Shown here piece by piece: positions 1 to 8,848 of a stretch of DNA of 52,149 nucleotides (position 1 is the first letter of the stretch; each line of letters starts with the position of its first letter). The notes below the pieces were generated by a model. That model made no database searches, was not told the origin of the DNA, and saw nothing but the letters and a program-made list of their open reading frames with translations. The DNA is from an uncultured Verrucomicrobiota bacterium. GTDB lineage: Bacteria; Verrucomicrobiota; Verrucomicrobiia; Limisphaerales; UBA8199. The position numbers were made by a program, and so were the translations under genes. The DNA lies in contig CAIQQM010000025.1 in the NCBI GenBank assembly GCA_903873945.1, forward strand, positions 1 through 52,149. The letters run 5' to 3'.

Positions 1-299
1 ATGTGTGCGGGCTGTGGCCGAACCATTGATTAACAGGATGTTCTGACCTGATGATGCCATATTGGGGGTGTTTCAGGTCAAAAGGTCTGACGGTGTTATC
101 AGAACCCAACTCATTGGCGCGAGATTATGAGGTTTGATTTTGGCTGTCAACGGTATGAACCCGAGGTGCTGATGCGTAGGCGTTGGCCGCCCGCTCTCTA
201 CCCGAGGAGGCAGAGCAGCCAAGGCAGAAAGATGAGAGCGCCGAAAACACACAGGACGCGCAACTCCTGGAACGCTGGACGCACATGATGGGCATTGGG

Positions 300-700
300 T
301 GTTCGCGCGATTTCAGCCGGGCGGCAGGGATGCCGCCGGCTACGGCAGGCTGGAAGCCCGCCGCTACAGGCACAGAGTCGAAGTTCGACTTCCCATGGCA
401 GCCACGGATTGAAGCCGAAGGTCAGCCTCCCGACGGATTAAACACGGATTTTTTCACACTTCAAACGGAAATCTCTCGCAAAGGCGCAGACCGCAAAGAT
501 GTGAAAGACGGACAGAATGGCCACAGATGGGGAATGGGAGTTGAGCCACGGATTTTTCACAGGGAGGGGCGAGCGCCGAACGGGAAACAGACATGGAACC
601 TTTGCCACAGGCCGAACATCGGCCTCGCATAAACACAGATTTCACAGACGGGGAACGAAGCAGCCATGGATTAAACCTGGCGAAAGCGGCAGCCGCCGTC
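300..700. repeat. Intergenic mosaic of short repeat words and stem-loops, partly shared with 19020-19330
   Basis: GGCGGCA-ggga-TGCCGCC (320-337), AGTCGAA-G-TTCGACT (376-390), GGCCGA-aca-TCGGCC (610-624); 'cggcctcgcataaacac(a/g)gatt' is shared with 19238-19260. No convincing coding potential. Confidence 0.6.
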
Positions 701-839
701 ACGCCGTAGCGGCGCTTTGGCGCGCCGCGAAGGTGGAAAGACTGCCGCAGTCCAAAAGCTGGCGCATGTTCCGGCAGCCCTGGTGACATGCTGCGATGTA
801 CATGCTGCCTCAGCCGCTCCCTGCTTTTACACACAACTC

Positions 840-867
840 TTGACGTATCCTGACGCAAGCGGATTAG
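840..867 (+). promoter_or_regulatory. Candidate promoter upstream of the P-type ATPase
   Basis: TTGACG, 16 bp, GATTAG, located 44-71 bp before the ATG at 911-913. Confidence 0.3.
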
Positions 868-910
868 ACACTTTCCTCAATTCCAGTAAACTTGAAGGCA
901 AAACCATTGA

Positions 911-3265
911 TTGATGTCAACTGAACGGACCATCGAATCAAAGCCGCCGCAGCAGAACGGACGCGGAGGCGTGACTGAGCTGTCGGTGACTGGCATGACG
1001 TGCGGGAATTGCGCGCGGCATGTGACTGATGCCATCCAGAGCGTTGACGGGGTGCATAGCGCCACGGTGGAACTGGAAAATAGCCGGGCATTCGTGCGCT
1101 GGCAGGCCGACGCCGGCCAGGATGTGGCGGCGGTTATCAAAGCGGTAAAGAAGGAGGGATATGGCGCGAAGACGGCAGAACGCCAAGCGCACAACCAGGA
1201 TGAGCAAAAGGCGGCGGGCTGGGAACTCAACCTATGGATCGGAGCGCTCGGCACCGTGCCGCTCATGCTGGGCGAATGGGTCTTCGGGTTTGGCATGGCG
1301 GATTGGTACCGCTGGGTTTCATTCGTATTGGCGGGTGTAGTGCAGGTTTTTGCAGGGGCCCGGTTTTACCGCGGCGCATGGGCCCAAATCAAAGCCGGCA
1401 AGTCGAACATGGACACGCTGGTTGCGTTGGGCTCAACGACAGCGTTCGCCTATAGCCTGTGGGCACTGTTCCGAGGTCATGGAGGCCACCTTTATTTCAT
1501 GGAGGCCGCCGCGATCATTACGCTCATCAGCATCGGGCATTGGATGGAGTCCCGCGTAAGCGCACGCGCCTCGAGCGCTTTGCGCAAGTTGTTGAGCCTC
1601 GCCCCGGCCCTGGCGCTCCGCCGCAATCCCGACGGCAGCGAAATTGAACTGCCCGCAGCGGAGTTACTGCCAAACGACCTTGCGGTCCTGCGCCCCGGCG
1701 ACCGTGTGCCGACGGACGGACAGGTTATCGAAGGCGACTCGGCAGTGAACGAGTCCATGCTTACAGGCGAATCCTTGCCGGTGGATAAGACCACCGGCAG
1801 CCAACTCTACGCAGGCACGGTTAACTTGAGCGGGCGTTTGTTGATGCGTGTCACCGCCATCGGGGAAGAAACTTCTCTGGCGCATGTTATCGCGGCAGTG
1901 CGGCGCGCCCAAACCAGCCGGGCAAACATTCAGCGCCTTGGAGACCGGGTCAGCAACGTGTTCGTCCCTATTGTCGTCGCCATCGCTCTCGCGGCCGCGC
2001 TTTTCTGGGGATTGGCCCCGGATTCGGCCGGGCGGGTTCATGCCGTGGCCGCTCGATTTCTTTGGCCTGCCCAGCCACCGGGCAACCCACTGGAAGCGGC
2101 TTTTATCATCGCCGCCGCGGTGCTGATTATCGCCTGTCCTTGCGCCATGGGTTTGGCCACGCCAACGGCGATCATGGCCGGCTCAAACGCCGCGGCACAG
2201 CGCGGCATTTTGATTCGAGACGGAATAGCGCTGGAGAAGGCCGGAAAAATCAGCGCAGTGGTTTTTGACAAAACGGGAACCCTGACACCAAGCAAGCCCA
2301 CCGTAGCGGAGGCATGGGAGCAGGAGAAAGGCGGGACGCCCGTCCGGCAATTGGCGGCGGCGCTCGCGCGGCATTCCGCGCATCCCATCAGCCAGGCACT
2401 GGCAAAGCTTTCAACGAACGGATTTCCGCTCACTGGCTGGCTGGAGGTTCGAGGCGCGGGCGTACAGGGCGAGATCAGGCGCCCGGACCCGGAAGGGGGA
2501 AATCCGGATGAATGGCCAGTGACGGCGCGGCTGGGATCGCTGCGGTGGCTGCGCGAGTCCGGCGTGGACCTGTCGCAAAGCAAGGCTTTCGTTGAGGAAT
2601 GGTCGGCCAAGGGTGCAACAATCATCGGCCTTGCCGAGGATGGAATGCTGCGCGGATTATTCGCGGTCAAGGACGCGCTGAAGCCGGGCGCGGCAAGGGT
2701 CGTCAAGCAACTGCGTCGACAGGGTTTGAAGATTTACCTGGTCACGGGCGACAACCCGCTTACGGCCGCGAGCATCGCCAGAGAGGCCGGCATCCAAGCT
2801 GAAAATGTGTTTGCCGAAGTCCGTCCCGAGGAAAAAGCCGCGTTTGTGCAGAAGCTGCAGGCGCAGGGCGAGCGCGTCGCATTTGTGGGGGATGGCATCA
2901 ACGACGCGCCAGCGCTTGAGCGCGCGGACCTGGGAATTGCCGTGAGCCGCGCGAGCGACATCGCGCGCGAAGCAGCGGATATCATCCTTCTAAATTCAGA
3001 AATTGAAGCGGTGCCGGAAAGTCTCGGGCTCGCGAGGGCAACATTGCGAACGATCAAACAGAATCTCTTCTGGGCCTTTTTTTACAACGCCACAGGCATC
3101 CCGCTTGCCGCCCTCGGCTTCATGAGCCCAATTCTGTGCGCGGCGGCAATGGGCCTGTCCGATTTGGTGGTAATTGGGAATGCGTTGCGCCTGAGGGGAT
3201 GGCGTTTGCGCCAAGAGCCAGTCCAGAGCAGCGTTTATTCCGGCGGTCCATCTTCGGATGGCTGA
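911..3265 (+). CDS. copA: Heavy-metal translocating P1B-type ATPase (copper exporter-like)
   Basis: HMA motif GMTCGNC, CPCAMGLATP, TGES, DKTGTLT and GDGINDAPAL. Confidence 0.93.
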   Translation: MMSTERTIESKPPQQNGRGGVTELSVTGMTCGNCARHVTDAIQSVDGVHSATVELENSRAFVRWQADAGQDVAAVIKAVKKEGYGAKTAERQAHNQDEQKAAGWELNLWIGALGTVPLMLGEWVFGFGMADWYRWVSFVLAGVVQVFAGARFYRGAWAQIKAGKSNMDTLVALGSTTAFAYSLWALFRGHGGHLYFMEAAAIITLISIGHWMESRVSARASSALRKLLSLAPALALRRNPDGSEIELPAAELLPNDLAVLRPGDRVPTDGQVIEGDSAVNESMLTGESLPVDKTTGSQLYAGTVNLSGRLLMRVTAIGEETSLAHVIAAVRRAQTSRANIQRLGDRVSNVFVPIVVAIALAAALFWGLAPDSAGRVHAVAARFLWPAQPPGNPLEAAFIIAAAVLIIACPCAMGLATPTAIMAGSNAAAQRGILIRDGIALEKAGKISAVVFDKTGTLTPSKPTVAEAWEQEKGGTPVRQLAAALARHSAHPISQALAKLSTNGFPLTGWLEVRGAGVQGEIRRPDPEGGNPDEWPVTARLGSLRWLRESGVDLSQSKAFVEEWSAKGATIIGLAEDGMLRGLFAVKDALKPGAARVVKQLRRQGLKIYLVTGDNPLTAASIAREAGIQAENVFAEVRPEEKAAFVQKLQAQGERVAFVGDGINDAPALERADLGIAVSRASDIAREAADIILLNSEIEAVPESLGLARATLRTIKQNLFWAFFYNATGIPLAALGFMSPILCAAAMGLSDLVVIGNALRLRGWRLRQEPVQSSVYSGGPSSDG

Positions 3266-3702
3266 TCGGACGGGGGCGGGGGCTGACGCTGGTCCCGCGA
3301 ACGCTGTTGCTGCTTTTGCTGTTTCTTTAGCAGCTCATCAAAGCGAACGCGCTGTTCGGGGGTCAGCACTTCGCGAAATTCCTCCCTGGTCCTCTGCACT
3401 TCTTCACGGATCTTCGGATTAACGGGTTCCATGAGTTTTTTAACACGCTCCTGGCTCTCCTTCATGATCGCATCGATCCGTTCGCGCTGGCCGGAGGTCA
3501 GGCTTAAATCCCGTTCCAAGCGACGAAGAAACTCCAAGCGCATCCCGCCAGCCGAGAGAGGTTGGGCTGGACGACCAGCCACAGCGAAGCGCGGCTGATG
3601 GCGACTTCCAATACCTTCGGAATATCGAACCAATAAGCCACCGGTAACGACACCGGCGCCAAAGATCACCATGGTTGCGAGGATGACTTTCCAGCTATTC
3701 AC
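3235..3702 (-). CDS. Membrane-anchored periplasmic LTxxQ/CnrX-Spy-like metal/stress sensor
   Basis: N-terminal TM (VILATMVIFGAGVVTGGLLV), then helical 'LTSGQRERIDAIMKESQERV' and 'LTPEQRVRFDELLKKQ'. Confidence 0.7.
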   Translation of the reverse strand: MNSWKVILATMVIFGAGVVTGGLLVRYSEGIGSRHQPRFAVAGRPAQPLSAGGMRLEFLRRLERDLSLTSGQRERIDAIMKESQERVKKLMEPVNPKIREEVQRTREEFREVLTPEQRVRFDELLKKQQKQQQRSRDQRQPPPPSDQPSEDGPPE

Positions 3703-4013
3703 TCGACAGTTTCGGTTGGGGGTTCCTGGTCCACCGCAGCCAGCACGATATTCTCAAATTGCTGGGACAAATCGCCCGAGGATGTGCTGCCGGCCGAAGC
3801 GAAGAACGACCAGGAACCGAGCAGCAGCATAACGGCCACACACGGCGCGGCAGCACACCAAAGCGCGCGCGCCCACAGGGCCACACTATCCGGGATGGGA
3901 TGGGCGGCAATGTGCGCCAGAATCCGCTTTTCAAAGGCATAAGGCACGCTCTCGCCCGGGGCGGCGGCCCGGGCGCTAGCGATTAATTTCCGTTCCAATT
4001 CGGCAAGATTCAT
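3699..4013 (-). CDS. Putative anti-sigma factor (short cytosolic N-terminus plus one TM)
   Basis: 104 aa; TM near 'LWCAAAPCVAVMLLLGSWSFF'; lies between the ECF sigma gene and the LTxxQ gene. Confidence 0.55.
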   Translation of the reverse strand: MNLAELERKLIASARAAAPGESVPYAFEKRILAHIAAHPIPDSVALWARALWCAAAPCVAVMLLLGSWSFFASAGSTSSGDLSQQFENIVLAAVDQEPPTETVE

Positions 4014-4053
4014 ACAGCCTTCAAATATTCAGACGGTCATAAACGCGGAGCGG

Positions 4054-4629
4054 TTACAGATACTTGTCTTTGGCAATTCGCGCCAAAATCCTCCGCATTT
4101 CAGCCCGCGCCCGAAAAGCGCGCACCTTAACCAGCGGCATGGACCAACCGGTCAGGACTGAGATTTCTTTCACAGAGCGGTCTTCAATTTCCAACAGGGT
4201 GATGACCAGCCGCGCCGGCGCTGAGAGCTGTTCGAGGACTCGCTGAACCAACAGACGCGCGGCGTCCGCGCTTTCCCCAGCCGCCTCCGTCCCGCCAACA
4301 AAGTGCTCCAGCCAGTCAGTTTCCGGCTCGGTCAGCTCAGAAAAAGCGCTCTCCCGGTTGCGCTGATGGCCCCGGAGGAAATCATAGCAGGTCCGGACCG
4401 CGAGGCGCATCAACCAATGCTCGAAGGGCGCTTCAGAGCGAAAGCTTTTCAGTTTTTGAAATGCCTTGAGCCAAATCTCCTGAGCGATGTCCTCGACCTC
4501 GCTTTCGCGCCGTGAATAACGACGCACAGTTGAAAAAATGCGCGGGGAATACTTCCGGACCAACGGTTCGAAGCTTGAGGCATCGCCGTTCAGAACTGCG
4601 GCTATCAGATCCGCTTCGGTTGGTTCCAT
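4054..4629 (-). CDS. ECF-family RNA polymerase sigma factor
   Basis: Region 2 'IFSTVRRYSRRESEVEDIAQEIWLKAFQKLKSFRSEAPFEHWLMRLAVRTCYDFLR' and a region 4-like C-terminus. Confidence 0.9.
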   Translation of the reverse strand: MEPTEADLIAAVLNGDASSFEPLVRKYSPRIFSTVRRYSRRESEVEDIAQEIWLKAFQKLKSFRSEAPFEHWLMRLAVRTCYDFLRGHQRNRESAFSELTEPETDWLEHFVGGTEAAGESADAARLLVQRVLEQLSAPARLVITLLEIEDRSVKEISVLTGWSMPLVKVRAFRARAEMRRILARIAKDKYL

Positions 4630-4705
4630 CGGGAAGAGTATGCCTAACTGAGGCTTTTAAAGTCAAAAACGCGACCCGCCACAGGTCCTATGCTTGAACT
4701 CCCCC

Positions 4706-4760
4706 AGAAGCCATCTCATAAATACCTGCAGCGGCGTTGCAAGGAAAAGCATGACTTCTA
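4706..4760. repeat. Mini-copy of a terminal-inverted-repeat element
   Basis: agaagccatctcataaatacctgcagcggcgttgc...atgacttcta; closely matches the left end of the element at 16776-17126 and ends with the same right terminus. Confidence 0.7.
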
Positions 4761-5012
4761 GTGCCGGGTAATGCCAAGCGCATGTTCGAAATCCGCGGAA
4801 AATTTACTGATAGTCTCGGTAATTTTGGGAGGCTGTTCAATAAGGGTGGCCATCATACGCTCAGCCATTTGCGGTTTAAAGCGGGCCAACTCCACGGCGG
4901 CCATAATCAGAGACAGGTGGTTATTGATATCGTGCCGCATGGTGGACAGCTTGCGGTTAAGTTCTTCCACCTGTGCGGCGGTCAGGGTCACTGGCTGGCT
5001 AGGCAATCCCAT
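4758..5012 (-). CDS. Small protein with a histidine-kinase H-box-like (DHp) helix
   Basis: 84 aa, 'KLSTMRHDINNHLSLIMAAVELARFKP'; no ATPase domain. Confidence 0.55.
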   Translation of the reverse strand: MGLPSQPVTLTAAQVEELNRKLSTMRHDINNHLSLIMAAVELARFKPQMAERMMATLIEQPPKITETISKFSADFEHALGITRH

Positions 5013-5171
5013 CCCTCAAAATGAGCCCAAAGTCCGCAGAAACGCAAGCAGCAATGATTTTGCGGGTTGACAACCATCCGGGACAAAATATGCTTTCCGG
5101 CCGACCAAAGAGGAGCGCCGGCCATGATGGCCGCGCGCGTCCCAAGGTCTCTGGAGAGGAAGTGAAGAGTT

Positions 5172-5369
5172 TTGACCGAAATTAAACTTAAGAAAGGCGA
5201 ATCTGTTGAGAAGGCGCTGCGGCGATTGAAGAAGAAAATCGATCGCGAAGGCACGTTAAAGACCGTGCGCAATCATCGGCATTTTGAGAAGCCGAGCGAG
5301 CGACGCCGCCGAAAGGAGAAGGCCGCCCGTTTCTCCGCCATGCTCACCGCGCGCTACGCAGACCTATAA
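5172..5369 (+). CDS. rpsU: 30S ribosomal protein S21
   Basis: 65 aa basic protein 'GESVEKALRRLKKKIDREGTLKTVRNHRHFEKPSERRRRKEKAA'; TTG start. Confidence 0.88.
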   Translation: MTEIKLKKGESVEKALRRLKKKIDREGTLKTVRNHRHFEKPSERRRRKEKAARFSAMLTARYADL

Positions 5370-5385
5370 GCGCGGCAATTTGCGG

Positions 5386-5421
5386 CCGGGCGCGGTTCAT
5401 GACCGCGCCCGGTCTATTTTT
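5386..5421 (+). terminator. Rho-independent terminator after rpsU
   Basis: Perfect 11-bp stem CCGGGCGCGGT-tcatg-ACCGCGCCCGG followed by tctattttt. Confidence 0.85.
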
Positions 5422-5562
5422 AGGCCGAGGCAAATCAGTTACACGGGCTGAATGAGCGGCACCTGTGCCCCAGCGTCCTGTTTTCATTTGTTCCTTGCGA
5501 ACCATGTGATCCGTGATTCCCGACACTCGACTCCATTTCCCTGACGCTTAATCCGGGGTTTT

Positions 5563-6477
5563 ATGTATTCCTTGTCCACCTGTTGGAACACCCATCGCCA
5601 CACGGATGGGCGCGCCATGCTGCTTGAGATCCGCGGATTGGGCTTTGAATACGCCGAGTTGAGCCACGGCACCCGCGTCAGCCTGCTGCCCGGCATTCTC
5701 GAAGCGGTTGACGCCGGCGAAATCAGGATATCCAGCCTTCACAACTTCTGCCCGCTCCCCATGGGCGTTTCCACCCCCGCACCGAACCTCCATCAATTTT
5801 CCGCCGAGAAACCACGGGAACGAGAGCTCGCAGAACGCCATACCCGCAAGACGATCGAATTCGCCGCCCGCGTTCGCGCCCCGGTGGTCGTGCTGCATCT
5901 CGGCAGCATCGACATGAAAGATTACACCGACAAGCTGCTGGAAATGGCGGGGCGCGGGGAGGCAAAAACGAAGAAATACCAAAGCCTTTGCGCGGACCTG
6001 GCCAAAAGCCGCGAGGCCCGGAAGGGACCCTTCTTCGAACGGACAAAGGACTTGTTAAAGAAGCTGCTGCCGGAAGCCGAGTCGCGCGGCATCAAACTAG
6101 GGATAGAAAACCGCCAGGCCCTTGAGGAACTGCCGCTCGAAGACGATTTCCGGCTCTTGTTCCGAGAACTTGCCAGCCCGAGCATGGTCTATTGGCACGA
6201 CACCGGCCATGCGCAGATCAAGGAAAACCTTGGCTTCATTCATCATGCGACTTTCCTGGAATCGCTTCGGGATTTTCTCTTTGGCTTTCATGTCCACGAC
6301 GTGCAATTCCCGGGACGCGACCACTGCTCCCCCGGTTCCGGCGGCATCGATTTCGCCCTGCTCAAACCGCTTGTCACACCGAAGCATATCAAGGTGTTTG
6401 AGTTCGCCCCGACGCTGACCGTCGAGGAGGCAAAGCGAGGCGCCGACCATGTGAAGCGAATCTGGGGGGCGGACTAA
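5563..6477 (+). CDS. Sugar phosphate isomerase/epimerase-like TIM-barrel protein
   Basis: AP endonuclease family 2-like features: 'VVVLHLGSIDMKD', 'IKLGIENRQ', 'YWHDTGHAQI', 'GFHVHDVQFPGRDHCSPGSGGIDF'. Confidence 0.8.
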   Translation: MYSLSTCWNTHRHTDGRAMLLEIRGLGFEYAELSHGTRVSLLPGILEAVDAGEIRISSLHNFCPLPMGVSTPAPNLHQFSAEKPRERELAERHTRKTIEFAARVRAPVVVLHLGSIDMKDYTDKLLEMAGRGEAKTKKYQSLCADLAKSREARKGPFFERTKDLLKKLLPEAESRGIKLGIENRQALEELPLEDDFRLLFRELASPSMVYWHDTGHAQIKENLGFIHHATFLESLRDFLFGFHVHDVQFPGRDHCSPGSGGIDFALLKPLVTPKHIKVFEFAPTLTVEEAKRGADHVKRIWGAD

Positions 6478-6502
6478 AGTTAAACCACGGCCGGCAGGCA
6501 AC

Positions 6503-7861
6503 ATGATTACGCATCGCGCCAAGCGTCTTCGATCGGCCGCCACCGAGATCGTCCGAAGGCTTCAACGCGCCGGATTTTCGGCGTTTTGGGTCGGTGGTTG
6601 CGTACGTGATTTCCTGCTTGGCCGGGAGCCTGAAGATTACGATATCGCAACCAGCGCCCTGCCGGAGCAAATCGAGAAGCTCTTCAAACGCACCATTCCT
6701 GTAGGACGCAAATTTGGCGTCATGGTTGTGCTCGAAAACGCCCACCAGTTCCAAGTTGCGACTTTCCGCGCGGAAGCCGACTACCAAGACGGGCGGCACC
6801 CGGAACAGGTTACGTTCGGCGATGCGATGGCCGATGCGCGCCGTCGCGATTTCACAGTCAATGGCTTATTTTACGATCCCGCATCGAAAAAGCTCCACGA
6901 TTGGGTCGGCGGCCGTTCCGATCTCCTCGCCAAAACCATCCGCACGATCGGCTCACCGGCGGAACGGTTCGCCGAGGACCATTTGCGCCTGCTGCGCGCG
7001 ATCCGTTTTGCCGCGCAACTCGGTTTTGAAATCGAAGCCGACACTTTTGCCGCCTTGAGGGCAAACGCGCCGAAGATCGGCACGATCAGCGCCGAGCGCG
7101 TCCGCGACGAATTGGTCAAGTTATTGCGTCCGCCACACGCGGCGCCGGGGCTCGTCCTGCTGCATGAAAGCGGTTTGCTGACGAAAGTATTGCCGGAGAT
7201 CGAGGCCACTGTCCGCTGCGAGCAATCACCCGACTATCATCCCGAAGGCAGCGTTTTCGAACATCTGCTGCTCATGTTGAAACACCTGCCGCCGCGAGCG
7301 TCCAGTTCCCTGCCCTGGGCAGTGTTGCTGCATGATGTTGCGAAGCCGGTCACGGCTTCACGCGACCCGGCAACCGGCGCAATTCATTTCTACGCCCACG
7401 AAAAAACCGGGGCGGACATGGCGAAAAGCATTTTGGAACGGTTGCGCTTTCCGAGAAGGCAAATTGAAGACATTGCCAACGCCGTGCGCTATCACATGCA
7501 GTTCAAGGATGCGCCGAAGATGCGCAAATCGACTTTGCGCCGCTTACTGATGCGCCCGACCTTCGAGCTTGAACTTGAACTGCACCGTCTCGACTGCCTG
7601 GGTTCTCATGGCGACCTAGAAGTGCATCACTTTCTCCTTGAGCAAGCCAAAGAACTGGAGCGCCAGCCAATGATTCGGCCGCCGTTGCTCAGCGGGAATG
7701 CCCTGATCGCGCTGGGCATGAAACCCGGCCCGGCCATAGGCGCGCTGCTTGCGGAAATCCGCGAAAAACAGCTTCAGGATGAGTTGGAAACACCTGCCGA
7801 GGCACAAAAATGGGCAAAGAAAAGGATCAAGGGACCGGGCCGGCCGAAGAGAAATTCATGA
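6503..7861 (+). CDS. CCA tRNA nucleotidyltransferase / poly(A) polymerase family with HD domain
   Basis: 'FWVGGCVRDFLLGREPEDYDIATSA', 'DARRRDFTVNGLFYDP', 'RLLRAIRFAAQLGF', HD motif 'LLHDVAKP'. Confidence 0.92.
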   Translation: MITHRAKRLRSAATEIVRRLQRAGFSAFWVGGCVRDFLLGREPEDYDIATSALPEQIEKLFKRTIPVGRKFGVMVVLENAHQFQVATFRAEADYQDGRHPEQVTFGDAMADARRRDFTVNGLFYDPASKKLHDWVGGRSDLLAKTIRTIGSPAERFAEDHLRLLRAIRFAAQLGFEIEADTFAALRANAPKIGTISAERVRDELVKLLRPPHAAPGLVLLHESGLLTKVLPEIEATVRCEQSPDYHPEGSVFEHLLLMLKHLPPRASSSLPWAVLLHDVAKPVTASRDPATGAIHFYAHEKTGADMAKSILERLRFPRRQIEDIANAVRYHMQFKDAPKMRKSTLRRLLMRPTFELELELHRLDCLGSHGDLEVHHFLLEQAKELERQPMIRPPLLSGNALIALGMKPGPAIGALLAEIREKQLQDELETPAEAQKWAKKRIKGPGRPKRNS

Positions 7862-7912
7862 GCAAGCTGCCGTTCGTCGATGATGAAGCGGGCATGGGGA
7901 ATTCAACATCAA

Positions 7913-7970
7913 GCAACTGGAGACTCGCCGGCAAGCAGACCGGCAATGTTTCCCGTGCCAGTTGCTTTTT
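7913..7970 (+). terminator. Structured intergenic hairpin with T-run (terminator or attenuator)
   Basis: GCAACTGG (7913-7920) pairs with CCAGTTGC (7958-7965) then TTTTT; inner stem GCCGG/CCGGC. Confidence 0.55.
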
Positions 7971-7995
7971 CCCCGGCCTTTGATATTTGATAAGA

Positions 7996-8817
7996 GTGAC
8001 TGAGCCCAGCTTGCTACTCCTGATCCCCGCCTATAACGAAGAAGGCCGCATTGGACCCGTGCTGCGTGACTACGCCAGTCATTTTAAAGCACAGTACCGG
8101 GGCAAGTTCCAATTGGTGGTGGTCCTTAACGGCTGCACGGATGACACTATTGGCGTCGTGCGGCGTGTGGCATCCGAATATCCCTTTGTGAGCGCCCTGG
8201 AATTTCCGGGGGCAATCGGCAAAGGCGGAGCCCTGATTGAAGGGCTGAAACTGGCCCCGCTAGCGGACTTGATCGGCTACGTGGACGCGGACGGGGCCAC
8301 CCCGCCCCGGGCCTTCCTGGACCTGGTGCGGCACATGGACAAGGCAGACTGTGTCATTGGCTCGCGCTGGCTGCCCGAATCAGTGCTGCACGTCGAGCAG
8401 ACGAACCGGCGCCAGTTTGCCAGCCGTGTTTTTCATCGCATCGTGCAACTGCTCTTTCGCATGAACATTCGCGACACGCAATGCGGTGCCAAGATCATCC
8501 GGCGGCAGGCAGTGGAAAAAATCCATTCCAGCCTGCGCATCGCAGACATGGCATTTGACATCAACCTCCTCTACTCCCTCAAACATGCCGGCTACCACAT
8601 CCTCGAGGTGCCGACGGAATGGACGGACAAAATCGGTTCGAAGGTTACGTTGTTCGGCACTTCACTGGTGATGTTTCTTTCCGCGGTCCGGGTTCGACTG
8701 ATTTATTCGCCATTTTACAAATGGCTCCGCCCCTTACGCCCCCTGGAGGCCTGGGTTTACAAGAAACTGAGCGCGCCGCCCCCGCGACCGGGGCCGCCGC
8801 ACAGAGCCGGACGGTAA
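7996..8817 (+). CDS. Glycosyltransferase family 2 (dolichyl-phosphate glucosyltransferase-like)
   Basis: 'LLLLIPAYNEEGRIGPVL', 'YVDADGATPP', 'VIGSRW', 'DTQCGAKIIRR'. GTG start at 7996 preferred over TTG at 7987. Confidence 0.88.
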   Translation: MTEPSLLLLIPAYNEEGRIGPVLRDYASHFKAQYRGKFQLVVVLNGCTDDTIGVVRRVASEYPFVSALEFPGAIGKGGALIEGLKLAPLADLIGYVDADGATPPRAFLDLVRHMDKADCVIGSRWLPESVLHVEQTNRRQFASRVFHRIVQLLFRMNIRDTQCGAKIIRRQAVEKIHSSLRIADMAFDINLLYSLKHAGYHILEVPTEWTDKIGSKVTLFGTSLVMFLSAVRVRLIYSPFYKWLRPLRPLEAWVYKKLSAPPPRPGPPHRAGR

Positions 8818-8848
8818 ACAGTGGAAAACGGAAGCTGGCCGGCCCGCG

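Noticed and set aside
183-632. 149-aa ORF at the window start
   Set aside because: Lies in the intergenic repeat mosaic; the translation is repeat-derived and lacks protein-like patterns.
839-859. CTTG...CAAG dyad near the copA promoter as a MerR/CueR operator
   Set aside because: Only four bases per arm match symmetrically; too weak to call.
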